Assembly: GCF_025118155.1 (NCBI RefSeq)
Contig: NW_026251389.1
Location: forward strand, 620,001 to 684,000
DNA from: Cokeromyces recurvatus
Taxonomy: Eukaryota; Mucoromycota; Mucoromycetes; Mucorales; Mucoraceae
DNA length: 64,000 nucleotides
Direction of reading: 5' to 3'
The position numbers were made by a program, and so were the translations under genes. Positions 36,467-50,262 of the stretch are shown here, in pieces; within the stretch, counting starts at the first letter, position 1; the number at the start of each line of letters is the position of its first letter. The notes beneath the pieces are model-generated. The model did no database searches. It saw only the letters and a list, made by a program, of their open reading frames with translations, and was not told the origin of the DNA.

Positions 36467-38851
36467 GTTATTTTTGACCCAGGATTTTCTTCATTTCTAA
36501 ATCATTTACATCTAAATAAAATAATTTAGTAACTACCCTAAAAAAGATTAACTCATTTCCTATGTTTTGTATTGTGACTAGTCGAAAAGAATCAGAAACT
36601 CAACACAATTTAAGTAAGATTGAATGTATTAGGAACTACAGTGCTGCTTCTATCTCAAAGTCGCTTTTAAAAGTTTGACATGTCATTTTTATAAAATTTA
36701 ATTGTTACATAAAAAAACAAAAATCACTTGCCGCAAATATGTATACCTATTTATTTGTATGCATATAGGCGGTCAAATATAGAGCCTATATAACATAAAA
36801 ATTGAAAGGTGTAGGTGAACCAAGGATTTTGTTGATAAAAGAGTACTTCAATACTATAGCTATAAAAAAAAAAAAATGAAACTTCGATTGGCAATTTTCT
36901 ATGAAGCAAGTTTTTATAAATAAAATTACAACACATCTATCTCTTATAGACTACTCTGCTAGTATTAGTTTAGTTTTGTTAAATAGACTTTTTACTTGAA
37001 ATATTGATAAAGTTCAACAGCATCTTCTATTCAGTTAAAGTCACCTATCTTAGTTACAGCAGAACTATAGAATTTATACAAAATGGAGTATTCTACTTTT
37101 TTTGTAATCAAACGAATTCATATTTTTATTTATACGCATACTGAAATAGTCTTATTAATTCATCTTATCTTTACCTTTTTTTTTTTTTTCTTCTTTCTTC
37201 ATCAACACTATAACTGCTTATGATACCTGTAATAGTAGCCTATTCATTTAGTCTGATCTAATATCCTTTGTGCAGAGGTAAATGATAAATATGGCGGATT
37301 TTTATACCGTTCGTACGATTTATGCATGCTGAATGCACTTTCTTCTGCATCTTCAAGTTTAGCTATTATTTTATAGATAAATACTGTGTTACTATATGTA
37401 TATTGTATGTATAGAGAGTAGGATATTCAAAATGGATATATATCTATACAAAATGTAATGGGGCTAAGGCACGGTATATAGTTATTTATTTAAACACATC
37501 ATATTAGCTTGTAAAAGAATTTGTTACAGGATTGAATTCAATGAAATTCATAATAGTTAGTCTTAATAAAATAAAGGGCTTCTACTAAAATATGAAAATA
37601 AACACAACAATGCACACAACAAGATGAGAATAATATATATAAATATCATTCTGTTATTACAGCTTGTTTTTAATCATAAATGACAAAGACAATAAAGAAA
37701 ATGCACTAGCCTATCAATGTATTGAGAATAGGCTTCTATTATCAACTTATTAACACTTCAGTCAAATAAATCATCAAAACGACCTAATCAGTGTATTATC
37801 AGTTATACCTCCCCTATAAAGAGATTATTAACTATTAATCAGGTATTGACTATTCAACAGGATTGTTCAAATTACTTGAAAAATATCTCTGCATTTTATT
37901 ATCAAATCAAAATATATCTCTTCAAATATTAGTGTTAAAGATACACTTCAACGAGTTGTTATAGAAGTATTAAAAATACGAATTAAAGCTTAGCCCTTAA
38001 TACACTATATCATAAGATATATACATATAAAGTATTTGTTCTTATTAATTAAAAATGTTTACACAAAGCTTGATCAAGTTATATAAACTGCTCCTATAGT
38101 AATTGTTCCTGTATATCACAATCTGCATGTATTTGTACAACGAGCAATGATGAACTTCAATATTATTTAAAGAAAACGACATTCGCGTATGATTACCTAA
38201 TAGATCTAAACGGAAGTATTATTAGATTATAACTTTGTGTAGCATTTATAGTATAATTTGTTATAGAAAAAATTGAAATACTAAACTACATACATATTTT
38301 AATATGCTTTGTTAATTTATTCATCAGTCTATTATACATAAAACCCTTTAAGAGCTCAGTTACTTCTTCTACTAGAAGATTACACCTTCATTGCCAATAT
38401 GTCTTCAGCAAAGGTTCCTCGACTGAAGATTTCCTCTTCTACTACTTTATTTTTTTCTTTTCTTTTTACTATCAATCCTAAAGGAGCATTTTTAGCAGCC
38501 CTCTTTTTTTTTTCCATTGACAAACTGTACTAAGTAAATCGATTATATCCTCTACCTTGTGCCCATTTGGATCTCTTAAAGTTAATTTATTATAAATAAA
38601 AATATTACTTGGACATATTTTTGCTTTACATTAATCAGCTATTTATATTCGTGTTTGACAGGTGAAATAATCGTATATTTGCATTCAAAGTGTGTATTAC
38701 AATATAAGGACATGGTACGTACAAATTTGTCAAAAATATTATTTATTTATTTATTCATCACAAACAACATGAATCGTTTATATGTATTTAGAGATACATA
38801 TATTAAATTGAAAGTTCATTCCTCTCAAAGTACGAGTGCACATATATATGT

Positions 38852-38881
<30 letters not shown>
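36467..38881. other. Gene-poor region, 2.4 kb
   Basis: AT-rich DNA between RPL43 and tropomyosin with no open frame that looks like protein, no tRNA-like fold and no repeat match found elsewhere in the window. It ends in a pure T tract (about 38852-38883) abutting the tropomyosin stop codon. Confidence 0.5.
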
Positions 38882-38886
<5 letters not shown>

Positions 38887-39590
38887 TGTCATCTAATTGC
38901 TTATTAATTTCTTCTAATTGTTCAGCTAATTCCCTATTCTTTTCCTCAAGCTCTTCATTCTTCTTTTCTTCTGTAGCAAGTTGGTTTGTTAATTGTTCAA
39001 CCTTCTTTTCAAGTTGCTCAACCTTCACATCAGCTTCACGGAAACTACCAAAAATAAAAAAATAAAAAAATAAAAAAAAATAAATAAAAATAAAAATAAA
39101 TAAATAAAATAAATAAATAAATAAAAAAAGTATACATCTAAATAGAGCTGCTAATTGACAAAAAAAAAAAAAAAAATAAAAGAAAAAGAAAAAAAAAAAA
39201 CTTACTTATTAGTAGTTTCCTTAAGTGACTTATCAGAGTCTTCTAATTCTTGTTCAAGGATGGCAATCTTACGCATAGCGTTTTCATATTCCTTCTTATA
39301 GTCATTTTCTTCAGCCTCATTACCCTTTAATTCTTTAATGGTATCATTAGCAACTTCTAATTCATCTTCAAGTTGCTTATTTTTATGATTCAAAGAAACA
39401 ATTTCGCGTTCTTGTTGAGTATGTTCTAATGAAATTTCCTTAAGTTTGGCTTCTAATTCCTCGACCTTGGCATTGGCAGCATCAGCTTCAGCACGAATAC
39501 TATTAATTTTCTACAGAAAAGACACGAAATAAGCTTTTTATTACATAGTTAGTGTAACATATTTCTGTGTACCTCGCGAATCTTATCCAT
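38882..39590 (-). CDS. TPM1: Tropomyosin
   Basis: Exons on the minus strand: 39573-39590 (MDKIRE), 39206-39510 and 38882-39044, giving 161 aa, the length of short fungal tropomyosins such as yeast Tpm2. The whole protein is one coiled coil with heptad spacing of Leu/Ile/Ala (IRAEADAANAKVEELEAKLK, LEDELEVANDTIKELKGN, RKIAILEQELEDSDKSLKET, VEQLEKKVEQLTNQLATEEK) and ends INKQLDDM. It stabilises actin cables and regulates myosin and cofilin access. Together with the coactosin-like gene it is part of the actin toolkit in this window. The introns are extremely A-rich. Confidence 0.9.
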
Positions 39591-39615
39591 ATTGTAATGT
39601 GTTTCTTTTGTTTTT

Positions 39616-39654
<39 letters not shown>

Positions 39655-40165
39655 AGATTAAAGAAAACTGGGTAATTTATAAATCTTATTATCTGAGAAA
39701 TAATGACAGATGACGTATCACTTTTTTTTTTTTTTTTTTCATACATTTATAATATATTAGACTAAAATGAATGCATATATAAAACGTGTTATATATCAGT
39801 ATTTAAAATTTGGTGATTATATTATTTTATACTTTATAATAAGATATTTTTTTTCTATTATATACTTTACAAAAAAAAAAAATAAAAAAGAAAAAAAAGA
39901 AAATAAAAATAAAAAAAAAACTAAGAAAATCTTACGTACAAAATAATATATTATTCGTTACCAAAGAATGGCTTCGTTTTATTATATGCATATATTGTAA
40001 CCAGTATTAAAAAAAAAAGAAAATAAATAAACATACATACAAAGATATTTCAATTGCTGAGTAAATATGTTTAAATAGATACTATAATGTAATTATTGGA
40101 GTAAAAAATATACAGATGCATCTATGTATTCTATTCATTTAGTTATTTTGTTCAACATAATATTA
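39591..40165. other. Intergenic with long A/T tracts
   Basis: About 0.57 kb; contains an A tract at about 39619-39652 and a T tract at 39721-39739 in the tropomyosin leader. No motif recognised. Confidence 0.45.
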
Positions 40166-43100
40166 TTAACTTTCTGCATAAAGTTGAAGTAAGAGCTGCC
40201 ACTCATTAGCTAATTTGGCAACTGTTTCTTTTTGTTTCCATGGCTTTATCTGGTGACTTTTGGCTGCTATCCAAGGCAAAGCTGGCTTAAATCCCATAGC
40301 AATCTGAACATGAATAATAGATGTAATCGATTCAGCATGGAGTATGTGTAATGTAGTGGATGCTGGATATTCATCCCCACCCACATCAAATATAGCTTGT
40401 CCTGGAACAGAATTTGTAGAGGAGGTCCGATTTTTATTCGGTTTAGCTGATGAGGGGGAGTAGGGGCTTGTTGGTGGAACACTACTTTCTGCATCTGAAG
40501 ACTCATATACTATATTGCTATATGGCGAAGATAAATTAGGTATAGGTGCTGTATGTAATGAAGACGCATTTGTAGAACTACTAATACTTGCTTTACCGGG
40601 AATATGGAGACCTAATCCAGACGTTAATGATCCATTGGGTAATGATGTAGTATTGTTATTTTCTGCATCTATGTCTTGTATATTTAACTGAGGTATAATA
40701 CCAAAAGAGGAAGAAGGCTGTCTTGGAGATGATAATGAGCTTCCTCCCCAACTCTTCCATCGATTAGGCGCATTACTCATATTATTAGTTTCTCGTGGTG
40801 AATTGTTCAGACTGCCACCTGTTTCGATGGTTCCACCAAAATTCATGCTAACATGAGGACTAGGGCTTGGGGTATAAAAGGATGACCTATTATTAACATT
40901 TCCTCCCATAGTCAATAATTTTTGTTGAATAAAATCTTTCAACATTACAAATAATGGGCATCTATAGCAAACGACAAATTCTAGAAATCGCCATGTAGTA
41001 AAATCATAAATATTACTAACTCCTAAAGGAGCTGTAAATGAAAAAGTAGTTCGACCTTCCGGTGACAGATGTTGGGCCCAAGTAGACATACTCGCTGATA
41101 CTCCTCCATTACCATTACCAGTCCCTCCTGGTGATAATCCAGTCGTCACTGGAGTTGCTGGAATATTAGGTGAAGAACGACCTGATTTTGGTTTGAGGAA
41201 CTTTAATGTTTGTCCAAATACGAGGGCACTTTTAATAAAAAATGCTACTTGAGCCCATGCCCCTTTTACTTTGTTAAATGAACTATGACCTCTTACTAAA
41301 ATAATTTTCATAGCTACAAAACTAAGGGAAAATAAAAGGGCAACCGATTGAGGTGTTTGTTTGCTATCTTTAATATCTAGAAATTCATTAGCATCGATTG
41401 CATCCTGCGGCATGGTCTGTCCCATCGTTGATGTCAGATTAGAAAGAGAAAACCCAGAATTCTTGCTTTTCAATAGTGATGCTTGACTACAGGCACGTGA
41501 AATATAATTTAGAAGACGAGTCCAGTTACTTGTAGGATCTGGTCTAAACCGACCTGACATTGATATATTACTACTATAATTCCATTGTAAATTATATTGT
41601 AAACATATAGGTATAAGTATATGTGCAATTAATTCCGGTGTAGCTGTCAATTGTTCAATATTTCCTAGAACATCCTGTGTGGAATTCTCCATGATAGCAA
41701 TAATCAAACGCGCTAATGAATTACAAAATTTGTTGTAACCCTTCATGTCACCATCCCAATTAGTACGAGTGGCGATATTTAAACCAAATATGACAAACTT
41801 CTCATTCATCACACTAGCAATGTCATGCATATTCATTGGTTTCCCTTGTCCCTGCTCAAGGACAACCGCTAATCCATCATACAGATCAGAAGCCTCTATC
41901 GTCTTCCATTGCGAACGATATTGAGAAAAAATCTGATTTAGTAGTTTTTTAAAAGATTTTGTATAATTACGAATATCAGCCATTGAATGTAGACAGTCAA
42001 TTAGATAGCCTTTAATCCAATCCGTTTTAAAGATATACCCCTTCATGTTACCATAATCACGCATGACACTACGAATAATCATTGCCATCTTTTCATGGGA
42101 TACTTCAGATAGTGTACCTCCATTTTTCAAGTACTCATGCACAAGTGATATAAATTCTATTCGCACAGTGAGTTTATCGTTTTGCTGCCATTGTTTACCA
42201 TAAGCATGCTGTGCTGATTCAGTACGTGAATTATTGTTGCCAGGGATACGAGTATCATGATCTATACCAGTTGAAACACCTTGATACCCGCCACCATTTA
42301 TAGGTTGTCCAGTATTGGCGGCAACTTTAGCATGTTTGCTAAATTTAGTAAATACATCGACTAGCGCACTGACACCTTCATCCATCAAATCTTTTACAAT
42401 TGATAACTTATGAAATCGAGGAATCAAGTGACGGAAGATCTTGACAAATTGTTCAGCTCGAAGAGATCCAGGGTCATAGGCAATAATCGTCAAAAACAGC
42501 TTGATAAAATCTTGAAGCTCAAAGGATTTATTATTATAGTTATTAAGATCTAAAGAGGATATAGGTGTTGTTACGCTCCTAGCAAGAGGTTTAAAAATAG
42601 CTGTAGATAATGACATCGTCATTGGATCGCTTACAGCATCAATACGTTCTTGGATACTTCGTTCATGATCATCTAACTCAACTTGTAATTGCAATCCCAA
42701 TACATCTGAGGTGGCCCCCAAGCGTGGAGGATTATGCATTGCCTGCATTAAGATAAACAAATTGTCAATCATCCAAGATCCTAATTCACTTGATTTGGTG
42801 TATGCATTCAATATTAAAGGTACTAGTGTACCAAGCATCTGAAAAACAAATGACTCTTCATGGACTGCATAAAATCTACACCAAGCAAAGATAATTGCAG
42901 ATCTTACTTGAGGAAAGCATTCCACTTCACAAAATACCTTGAATAAAGCAGGCAAGAAAGCTGTATAGCCTCGATTAGAGATAAATAATCGCTTGAAACG
43001 TGTAACAACACGTGTATAAAGAATTAAAGCCTGTCCAATAATGCCAAAATCGCGAGTATGTTCAATGATGATTAAATTTATACCCTGAAGGATTCGTTCT

Positions 43101-46100
43101 AACTCATCACGGTCATTATAATTCTTATTAAGGCCATTAAGTAAGCAATCAACAAATCGTAGCCAAATTCGAGCACGTAAAGAAGAGAGAAGATCAATGT
43201 CCAAATGCTGCTGAGTAGGCTGTCTACTAGCTGTTTTAAGGATCTCGTCTTCTTCTGCCATACATTCCGGCATAAAACTGTCTTTTATCATATCCCCTTC
43301 GCCATCATAGATGTATGTGTTTCTGCCATATCGTCTACGGCGAGCAAGATTAGGGTAGCATGATTCCTCTGCTATCCATTTAGTAGTCACCTTGGCTTTC
43401 TTACCCGGATTAGGTGTGGACTCATAGTCTTGCAGCGTTTTCTTAACTGCATATACTTCTCTTGGATACCTTATTAAATAATTCGTTAAGAACTGGATAT
43501 GACTGATACGTAACATAGCTACGGAAAAGATATCTTCTGGAATATCAAGGACAATAAAGGGAGTCTTTTCACTAGAAACATTGCGTGGAAATAGTTCAGC
43601 AGGCTGTTCATGAGTAAACCAAAATCGGCCTGTGCTGATCAAAAGATGTTCAATTTTGTTCTTTCTTAAATCACGAATAGATAAATCATTAGTAGATAAC
43701 GTTAATTCAGCAAGAATAGGGTGCATCAGAGTCATCAAAGCTAGTCCTTCCCTTTTCTTATTTTCACGCACAAGCCATTTGCACATACCAGCCAAGTAAT
43801 TAAACAAGATATGTGTAAATCCCGGTGGAAGCTTATGCTGCATACTAGTCATAAGTCTCACACGGGTTAACATATCTTTGTGTCGTTCCAAATTGAATTT
43901 ACCCAAATCATTCAAAAAGGCGCGGAGAAAGAGAGCAGGAGCATCACGTAAAAAATACTCGAGTAATTCACGAAGAGCATTTGAAGCACCACCGTAATCA
44001 TCGGTTAATAAATCAACCATACTCAAAAAGGCAATTGTTAATGCATGAATTGTTGTTGCTCGTTTACGACGAGTAATAATCTTGCTAATATTAATTTTTT
44101 TGCCATTGATTGAGACAGCAGGATTTATAGTGTCATCTTCGTTCATACGTTCTTCTTCTTCTTCCAAAAAAAGGGAAGGTAAGAGTGCAAGAGGTGTTAA
44201 AACTTTTTTAAGCGCTTCATGTTCTTCGCCATTGTCTTCATCATCCCAGCCAAGTTCTTGAATCTGTCGTTTCAATTCAATTGGAAAATTACTTGCATTC
44301 TTTAACTTGGCCATCCAACGAGGCTCATCTAGGGTAAATTGATTACTACCGAGATCAGTAGGTACAAAGGGCGTAGAGAAAGCACCACCATCACCACGAA
44401 AGGGTCTTCGTCGAGATGAAATAGGAATATATTCTTGACTAAGGACATTAAACCGAAAAGCAAACATGGATGCATGTTTTTGAATCACAGATAAACGACG
44501 TAAAGGATCACCGCTATATATAATAATAATATATGTTAGTATTCGTATTAGTATTAAAACCTTTAATTTATTTATTTATTTATATTTTTTTTTTCCTTCT
44601 AACCTATAAAAATCATATGTGCAAACTTCAATCATTGTCTTGGGTATTTTTTCACCACATTCCATTAATAAAAATACAGCAGGAATAAACGATTTTGGTT
44701 TCCGATCATCCATAAACTGCTCCCAAAGAGGCTGAACAAGTCGTCCAAACTCTTGTGAGGAGAGAGTTGTAAAGACAGCAGCCAGCAGAGAGAAGACAGA
44801 TCCAAAGGCATCCTGATTAATTTTTTCCATATTCTCAAATCGATATTTGGCCAGTTTGAGTGCAGGGCCTTCATCCGTTGTCGCATCATCATGATTGGAT
44901 TTTGGTGGATTTAAGTCCAGTGCCATAATAGCAGCATTACTAGTAGGATACATAGCTTGAATGACTTGATGTCGCTTATGATGAGGTACTTTGACTGATT
45001 GCGTATCAATAATATTATCTTGTAAAGTAATATTCGGCTTCCAAAGGGACTCCCTGCATGAATCATTTGTGTGATTTGTTTCAAATTCCACTAACTGAAT
45101 GACATTTAAGTATACATTCTGTATTCTTTCAAACATGACTACTATGTCTGTAAAATCGTTTGTATGTAAGACAGGAAGTCTATTATTTGAGGAAGGATGA
45201 TAGATAGGCGGAGATTCATTTGGACAAATGGACGGTGAATCACACTGAAAGGTATGCACACATGGTGAAGCTATAGGTTGAACAGCCCATTCGATTACAC
45301 TTGTTAACCAACCAGGACGATGCGTAGTATTACAAAAAATCGGATATCCATAAAAATATTACACAAAATAACTCTCATCGGCATTGGCATTAGCGCAGTT
45401 TTTTCCTTGGCAGCTAAAAAGACTGCTAACCGTCTTTCTAGATCAATTAGAAACTTTTTTGCAATCTCATCTTCTTCCATATTACGGTAGGGATCCTTTT
45501 GCTTGGCTCGTAGCTCTTTTATTGCCCACATAAACTCTGTAGCAATTGTACATTGGCCTAAAGTAGTGGTCCCCCATTGTATTTCGGAGACGCCGTTATT
45601 TGCTTGACACTGTTGCGATGACAATACAGACTCATTTTGATGTTGCTTCCTTTTGGATTTACCTATATTACTTAGTAGTAAAACATTGATCATTTCTGCA
45701 TCTTGCATCCAAAATTGTACTCCAGAAAGATAACGTCGAAGACATGTAATGAGCTTCATATACTCACTGACCTTCATCTCATCATCTGTCGCCACGCATG
45801 ATACAACATGCTTATAAAATAATGTCTTGTACCGTTTAGAGAGCTCATGCAGCATATGACAGATGGCAGGTAATGCGGGCGGAAAAGTGTCAACAAGTCG
45901 CGCAAAAAGACTTGATAATGTCCTTTTGACAATCTCTTCTCCGATGGTAGGATCGATATGAAAGACAAGATTTTGATAGGTGCATGCAACACGTTCGCCT
46001 GTAGCATCCTGATGCATTGACTCTATACCACTTATGATAAATTCTTTATAGCCCGATTTCCAAAACTCTTCAATATAGCCTTTAAGTTTCAAAAGTATAG

Positions 46101-48222
46101 ATTGTATTGTAGCATCGTGGTCAAAGTTCATATTTATACTACTTGGACCATCGTTAAGTGGTGATTGATTGGTATTATCGTAAGTAAAATCAGACACAGA
46201 GAGACGGGGGCTCAAACTTAGCGAAGAAAGATTGTCTAGAGAATATACAGGCTGTGGCGAGGAGGGCCTTAGTGGACGGTTCTCAAGGCTACATATTGAT
46301 AAAAGTGCAAGAAGCATGACAATGACATTCGATGTTATCCTATTTTGAGTCTTATCTTTTTCTTTCTCTGTTAAATAATTTTGTAATTTAGCGGGTGATA
46401 GTTTATCTACAATTACTGGTAAGAGTAATGAGACAGTTGATGTCTGAATCTTGAGGTCTTCAATATTGGCTGCTAAAAACGTTTCACATGCTAGTTCTGT
46501 AAATAAAAAGATAATTTTAAAGTAAGCAGGATAGACTTCAAGCTCTGGCTCAATCCAGTAACGTTCGAGAAGATCTTGTAAGATAAGAATATCACGGGCT
46601 CTTTCAAAAAGTCGTGCGACTGTAGGCTCATGCAACCCCTGGTAGGGATCATTTTGACTACAAATACCTACCATCAAACATTTACAAAGGCCCTCTACAA
46701 CACAGAATTTTGCAACCGAGACAGGTGTAGTTGAGATTGTGTCAATCTTATAATATGTTGACCATGCATCTCCTATGAGTGGTATAAGTCTTCCATTCGC
46801 TAATCTGTCAAGAATATCAATGATGCCAGACCGAATATGATTTTCATCCATATCTAGATCGTTAGTCACAGTTTCTTCAATTTCATGATTCATAGTTTTT
46901 TTTTGGATATTCAATTGAGTTAAAGCATTCGTGAGGGTATAAACGAGTGAATGGTAAGATTGGGGAGTGGATGGTAAAAATGTGGTATTGTGCTTGCAAG
47001 GGATAAGCATATTGTTTATTATATTTAATACACGTTTCTATATATAAAATCAATTATGAGATTTAAATATAATTTAGTAAATGAACATTATATTACCTTT
47101 AATGTTAAGTCTCCCGAAGCTAATAAACGGCAACAAAACATCAATCGTTCAAATTGTTCCTGAATTAAATAAAATTAGTAACCAAAAAAAAAAAAAAAAA
47201 AAGTTTGTTTATTTGTATAAACATTACTGTAGCATCTATTTGTACAAATTTTCTTTGGATATATTCAAAGATATCTAGGGCTTGTTCACAATCAATTGCT
47301 ATATAATAATAAATCAGATCAGAAATACAATGCACTATGTAAGACTATAAGATATATTACTTAATAAAGGACATCTATCAAATGGAGCTGCTAATAATGC
47401 TAAGATTTCACGTGCTAAAGGTAGTCGAGTAGCTGCTTTATGTTTTTTAAGAGTATCCATAATGGTTGACATAATTGTTGATATTCTTGTTACATTTATA
47501 CGCTTACTATCTTCATTAATAGGCGTATTAGTATCTATATCATTATTACTGGATCCAAAAGGTGCAGTTGAATGAAATAGATCAGCAATAGATTGTTTTT
47601 GAAACATTGCCTTTTTAGCAAAGGTAGTAGGTGAAATAATTGTATTATTATTCTCTGTTATTGTGGTGGAAGTAGTGGAAGTAGTTAGTAGAGAGGCAGA
47701 TTCGGCAAAGCTTGCATACTGTGAACGTGTAAGAGACTGTATTAGGATTTTATCTAAATCACGTTCTAAACGATAAATATCTTGTTGCACTGCGGTAGAA
47801 GTAGCATAGATAGCACCGTTGTAATGACGGGCAGGCCGAAAGTTATGTGTGAAATTAGTCATACCAGCTGCCTGAGCTGCTGCAAGAGTAGTATTTGCCA
47901 TTGTTGGTCTATTTTCACTACTATTAAGAATAAAGTTGTCCAATGTAGATGATCGAGAAAAAGGGTTAAGATTCTTTTTGTTATGTGTTTGATGATGAAG
48001 TTTAGGTGTATTAGAACGAGATGATGCAGGTGAAGAGTTAAGTGAGGAAACAGGTGAAGTAATAAAAACACTATTTTCATTTATTTCATTTATATTATTA
48101 CGGACTTTTTCCCAACCTGATAATGCATAGTTCTTTTTTAATTGTTTTTCAATTAAAACGTTACGGAGATTATTATGCTGTTGCTCATGCTTTTGAGATG
48201 AAGCTTCATTGTTTTCTGACAT
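40166..48222 (-). CDS. UNC80-like giant protein (about 2,590 aa), 5 exons, one apparent frameshift
   Basis: Exons on the minus strand: 47361-48222, 47228-47298, 47097-47159, 44604-47037 and 40166-44513. All junctions keep phase except one internal shift near the six-A run at 45334-45339, where one extra base would restore the frame; total coding length is 3n+2, consistent with a single missing base. The protein begins with a disordered Ser/Asn-rich region, continues with alpha-helical, HEAT-like sequence, e.g. GYTAFLPALFKVFCEVECFP and RSAIIFAWCRFYAVHEESFV, then a Ser/Gly-rich loop, and ends ALPWIAAKSHQIKPWKQKET with VAKLANEWQLLLQLY. These match my recollection of UNC80 C-terminal regions, which fungi also possess. 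In animals UNC80 is an auxiliary subunit of the NALCN channel; the fungal partner would be a Cch1-like channel (inference). Alternatives: another very large HEAT-like scaffold such as Mor2/Tao3 or Med12. Confidence 0.6.
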
Positions 48223-50088
48223 GTGTTGAATGTTTAACTACAAATATATAAATATATACTATAAATATATAAATATAAATAGAGAAAGGAAATAGGATAT
48301 TATTGTAACTAAAGAGGCGTATCAAGTAATAGCTTAAATGGTATATGTATAATCAACTTATTAAACTGACAAGATTCAAGGCAAAATGAATTTTTAATAT
48401 TATCTATTTCTATTTGAAGCACTAAAAATTATATTTTTTTAGACCAATAAAAACTGTTAAAAAAATATTTAAACATTTTATTACTATTATTGTATTTGGA
48501 GTAGAGTAAAATTTTGTTCATAAATTAAATTAATATTGGCATATACACATGTATAATCGTAGTAAATGAGTAGTCGCGCTTAGACAAGTAGCTGATTTTG
48601 GTCAAAGAATGGTGAGTAAGCATTTACAGCTAGTATTAATAATATATTAAATAACGAATCTATAAATTTCTCTTTATTTTTATGAATATTTATATGTATT
48701 AATAAAAAAAAAAAATACATTCATTTCGGGTTAACCAATTTCTTTCAAGTCAATTCTTTATTAAAAATTCAATATTGTATAATTTAAATAATTAGTTACA
48801 TTTATATTCCTCTGATGCGCCACTATATAACAACCTATTGTATTATAGGGGTAGCATCATATCTTCTTCTAAAAATGAAATGTCATAAATTAGTAGCCGC
48901 TAAGTAAGAATTATACAGTTTTTGTACTTCTGACATAATTAAAGGTTGCAATGTATATGTATTCAGATACATAGAATTTATTTATTTTTTTTTTGTATAT
49001 ATCTTACTGATTGAGATAAAAACGCAAATAATAGAATAAACTATAGAAAAGCAATACGATAAAAAGTTCTCCATACTATAAACATATACTATTTCATCTT
49101 AGAGAGAGGTTTTTTTTTTAACAATTGTATGCTCTCCCTCTTTTTTTTTTTAAGTTCTCACATATATAATATCAGTCTGGTTGTTTTTATATCGATAATC
49201 CCACAGTCAAGTTATTAAAGCTCTTTTATTTAGTTATCCCATATTATGTATTAAAATTATTCCATTATTACATTGCTTTTTTTTTTTTTTTTGTTCATAC
49301 ATTCATATTATAGGCTAGTATATAAATTAATAAGGGGTAAAACAAAAAATGTCAAGAAACTTCTAATATGTGCCGTCTAGTCAAATATCCCTAGCATGAA
49401 TTCAAATACTTATGTTTATCCATTAAAGAAGAAGAATATACATAAATGAAAACAAATAATTGAATTGTGGTTAACTTCCGCGTTATTCGTACTGAATCAA
49501 AGAAGATCTGAAGCAATTGCTCTTACTAAAATAAGAACGAACAATAGTCAAGTATTCTAAATTATAAAGTATCTGTGATTAAGTGTGTTCAGAAAAAAAA
49601 ATGTTATTCACGACTGAATAATATAGGTTATGTTATATATAATAAAATGTTAATATTTGTTAAAATAGGTTTATGAGAATTTCAGGGGGAAAAAAAAAAC
49701 TTTTATGATCCGCTTATTTAATGAAGAAATATACCATTATAAATCAGCTCAAAAGATCTTTTTCTAATGATAAAGAACAAGGATACCATTTATATGTGAA
49801 CCATCAACTTTAAGCATATTCGGTGGTTTTAATTACAATGACAATAAGCAGACACTAAATATCTATTGTTATAAATAAGAGTATTATTTATAGTGCATAT
49901 ATCGTTTTAACCTCTTGAACGTTCTATTGTAATAAGAAGGACTATTTTACGAAATAATCTTTAGAAGTCTAACACTTTTTTATATGCCGAACTAACATTG
50001 TTTGTGGTTAATGTTTTTTTTTCTTTTCAAACTACTCTTATTATCAATAAACATGAAATCACTATTCTATGATTCTGTACTACCTTCC
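48223..50088. other. Gene-poor region
   Basis: About 1.9 kb of AT-rich sequence upstream of the UNC80-like gene with no convincing open frame, tRNA or repeat. Several T tracts (for example 49110-49120, 49141-49151 and 49279-49292). Confidence 0.45.
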
Positions 50089-50262
50089 ATCAGCCATCGG
50101 AGGCACTATACAGACGGGGCTATTTACAGTGCTGTTCATAGCCCGGCTTAAAACAGGCTCCCCATATTGCCTCCGTGTTCGAATATTTAACGTGGTGAAC
50201 AAGGCGGGCTCCACGGCTACGGCTGATTGGTTGATTTAAAAAAAAAAAAAAAAAAAAAAAAG
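50089..50262 (+). ncRNA. Candidate structured RNA or SINE-like element with A tail
   Basis: A GC-rich island in very AT-rich surroundings. Three nested perfect 7-bp stems: ATCAGCC (50089-50095) with GGCTGAT (50221-50227); GGAGGCA (50099-50105) with TGCCTCC (50168-50174); GGGCTAT (50117-50123) with ATAGCCC (50138-50144). The last hairpin loop itself contains ACAG/CTGT. An A run of about 24 nt begins at about 50238. TTCGAAT at 50178-50184 resembles the core of a tRNA-type B box. It is not a recognisable tRNA, 5S, U snRNA, SRP or RNase P RNA. The strand is chosen from the A tail. Confidence 0.4.

Noticed and set aside
40166..48222. Med12 as identity of the large gene
   Set aside because: The N-terminal Med12 signature is absent and the C-terminal half reads like UNC80; kept only as an alternative.
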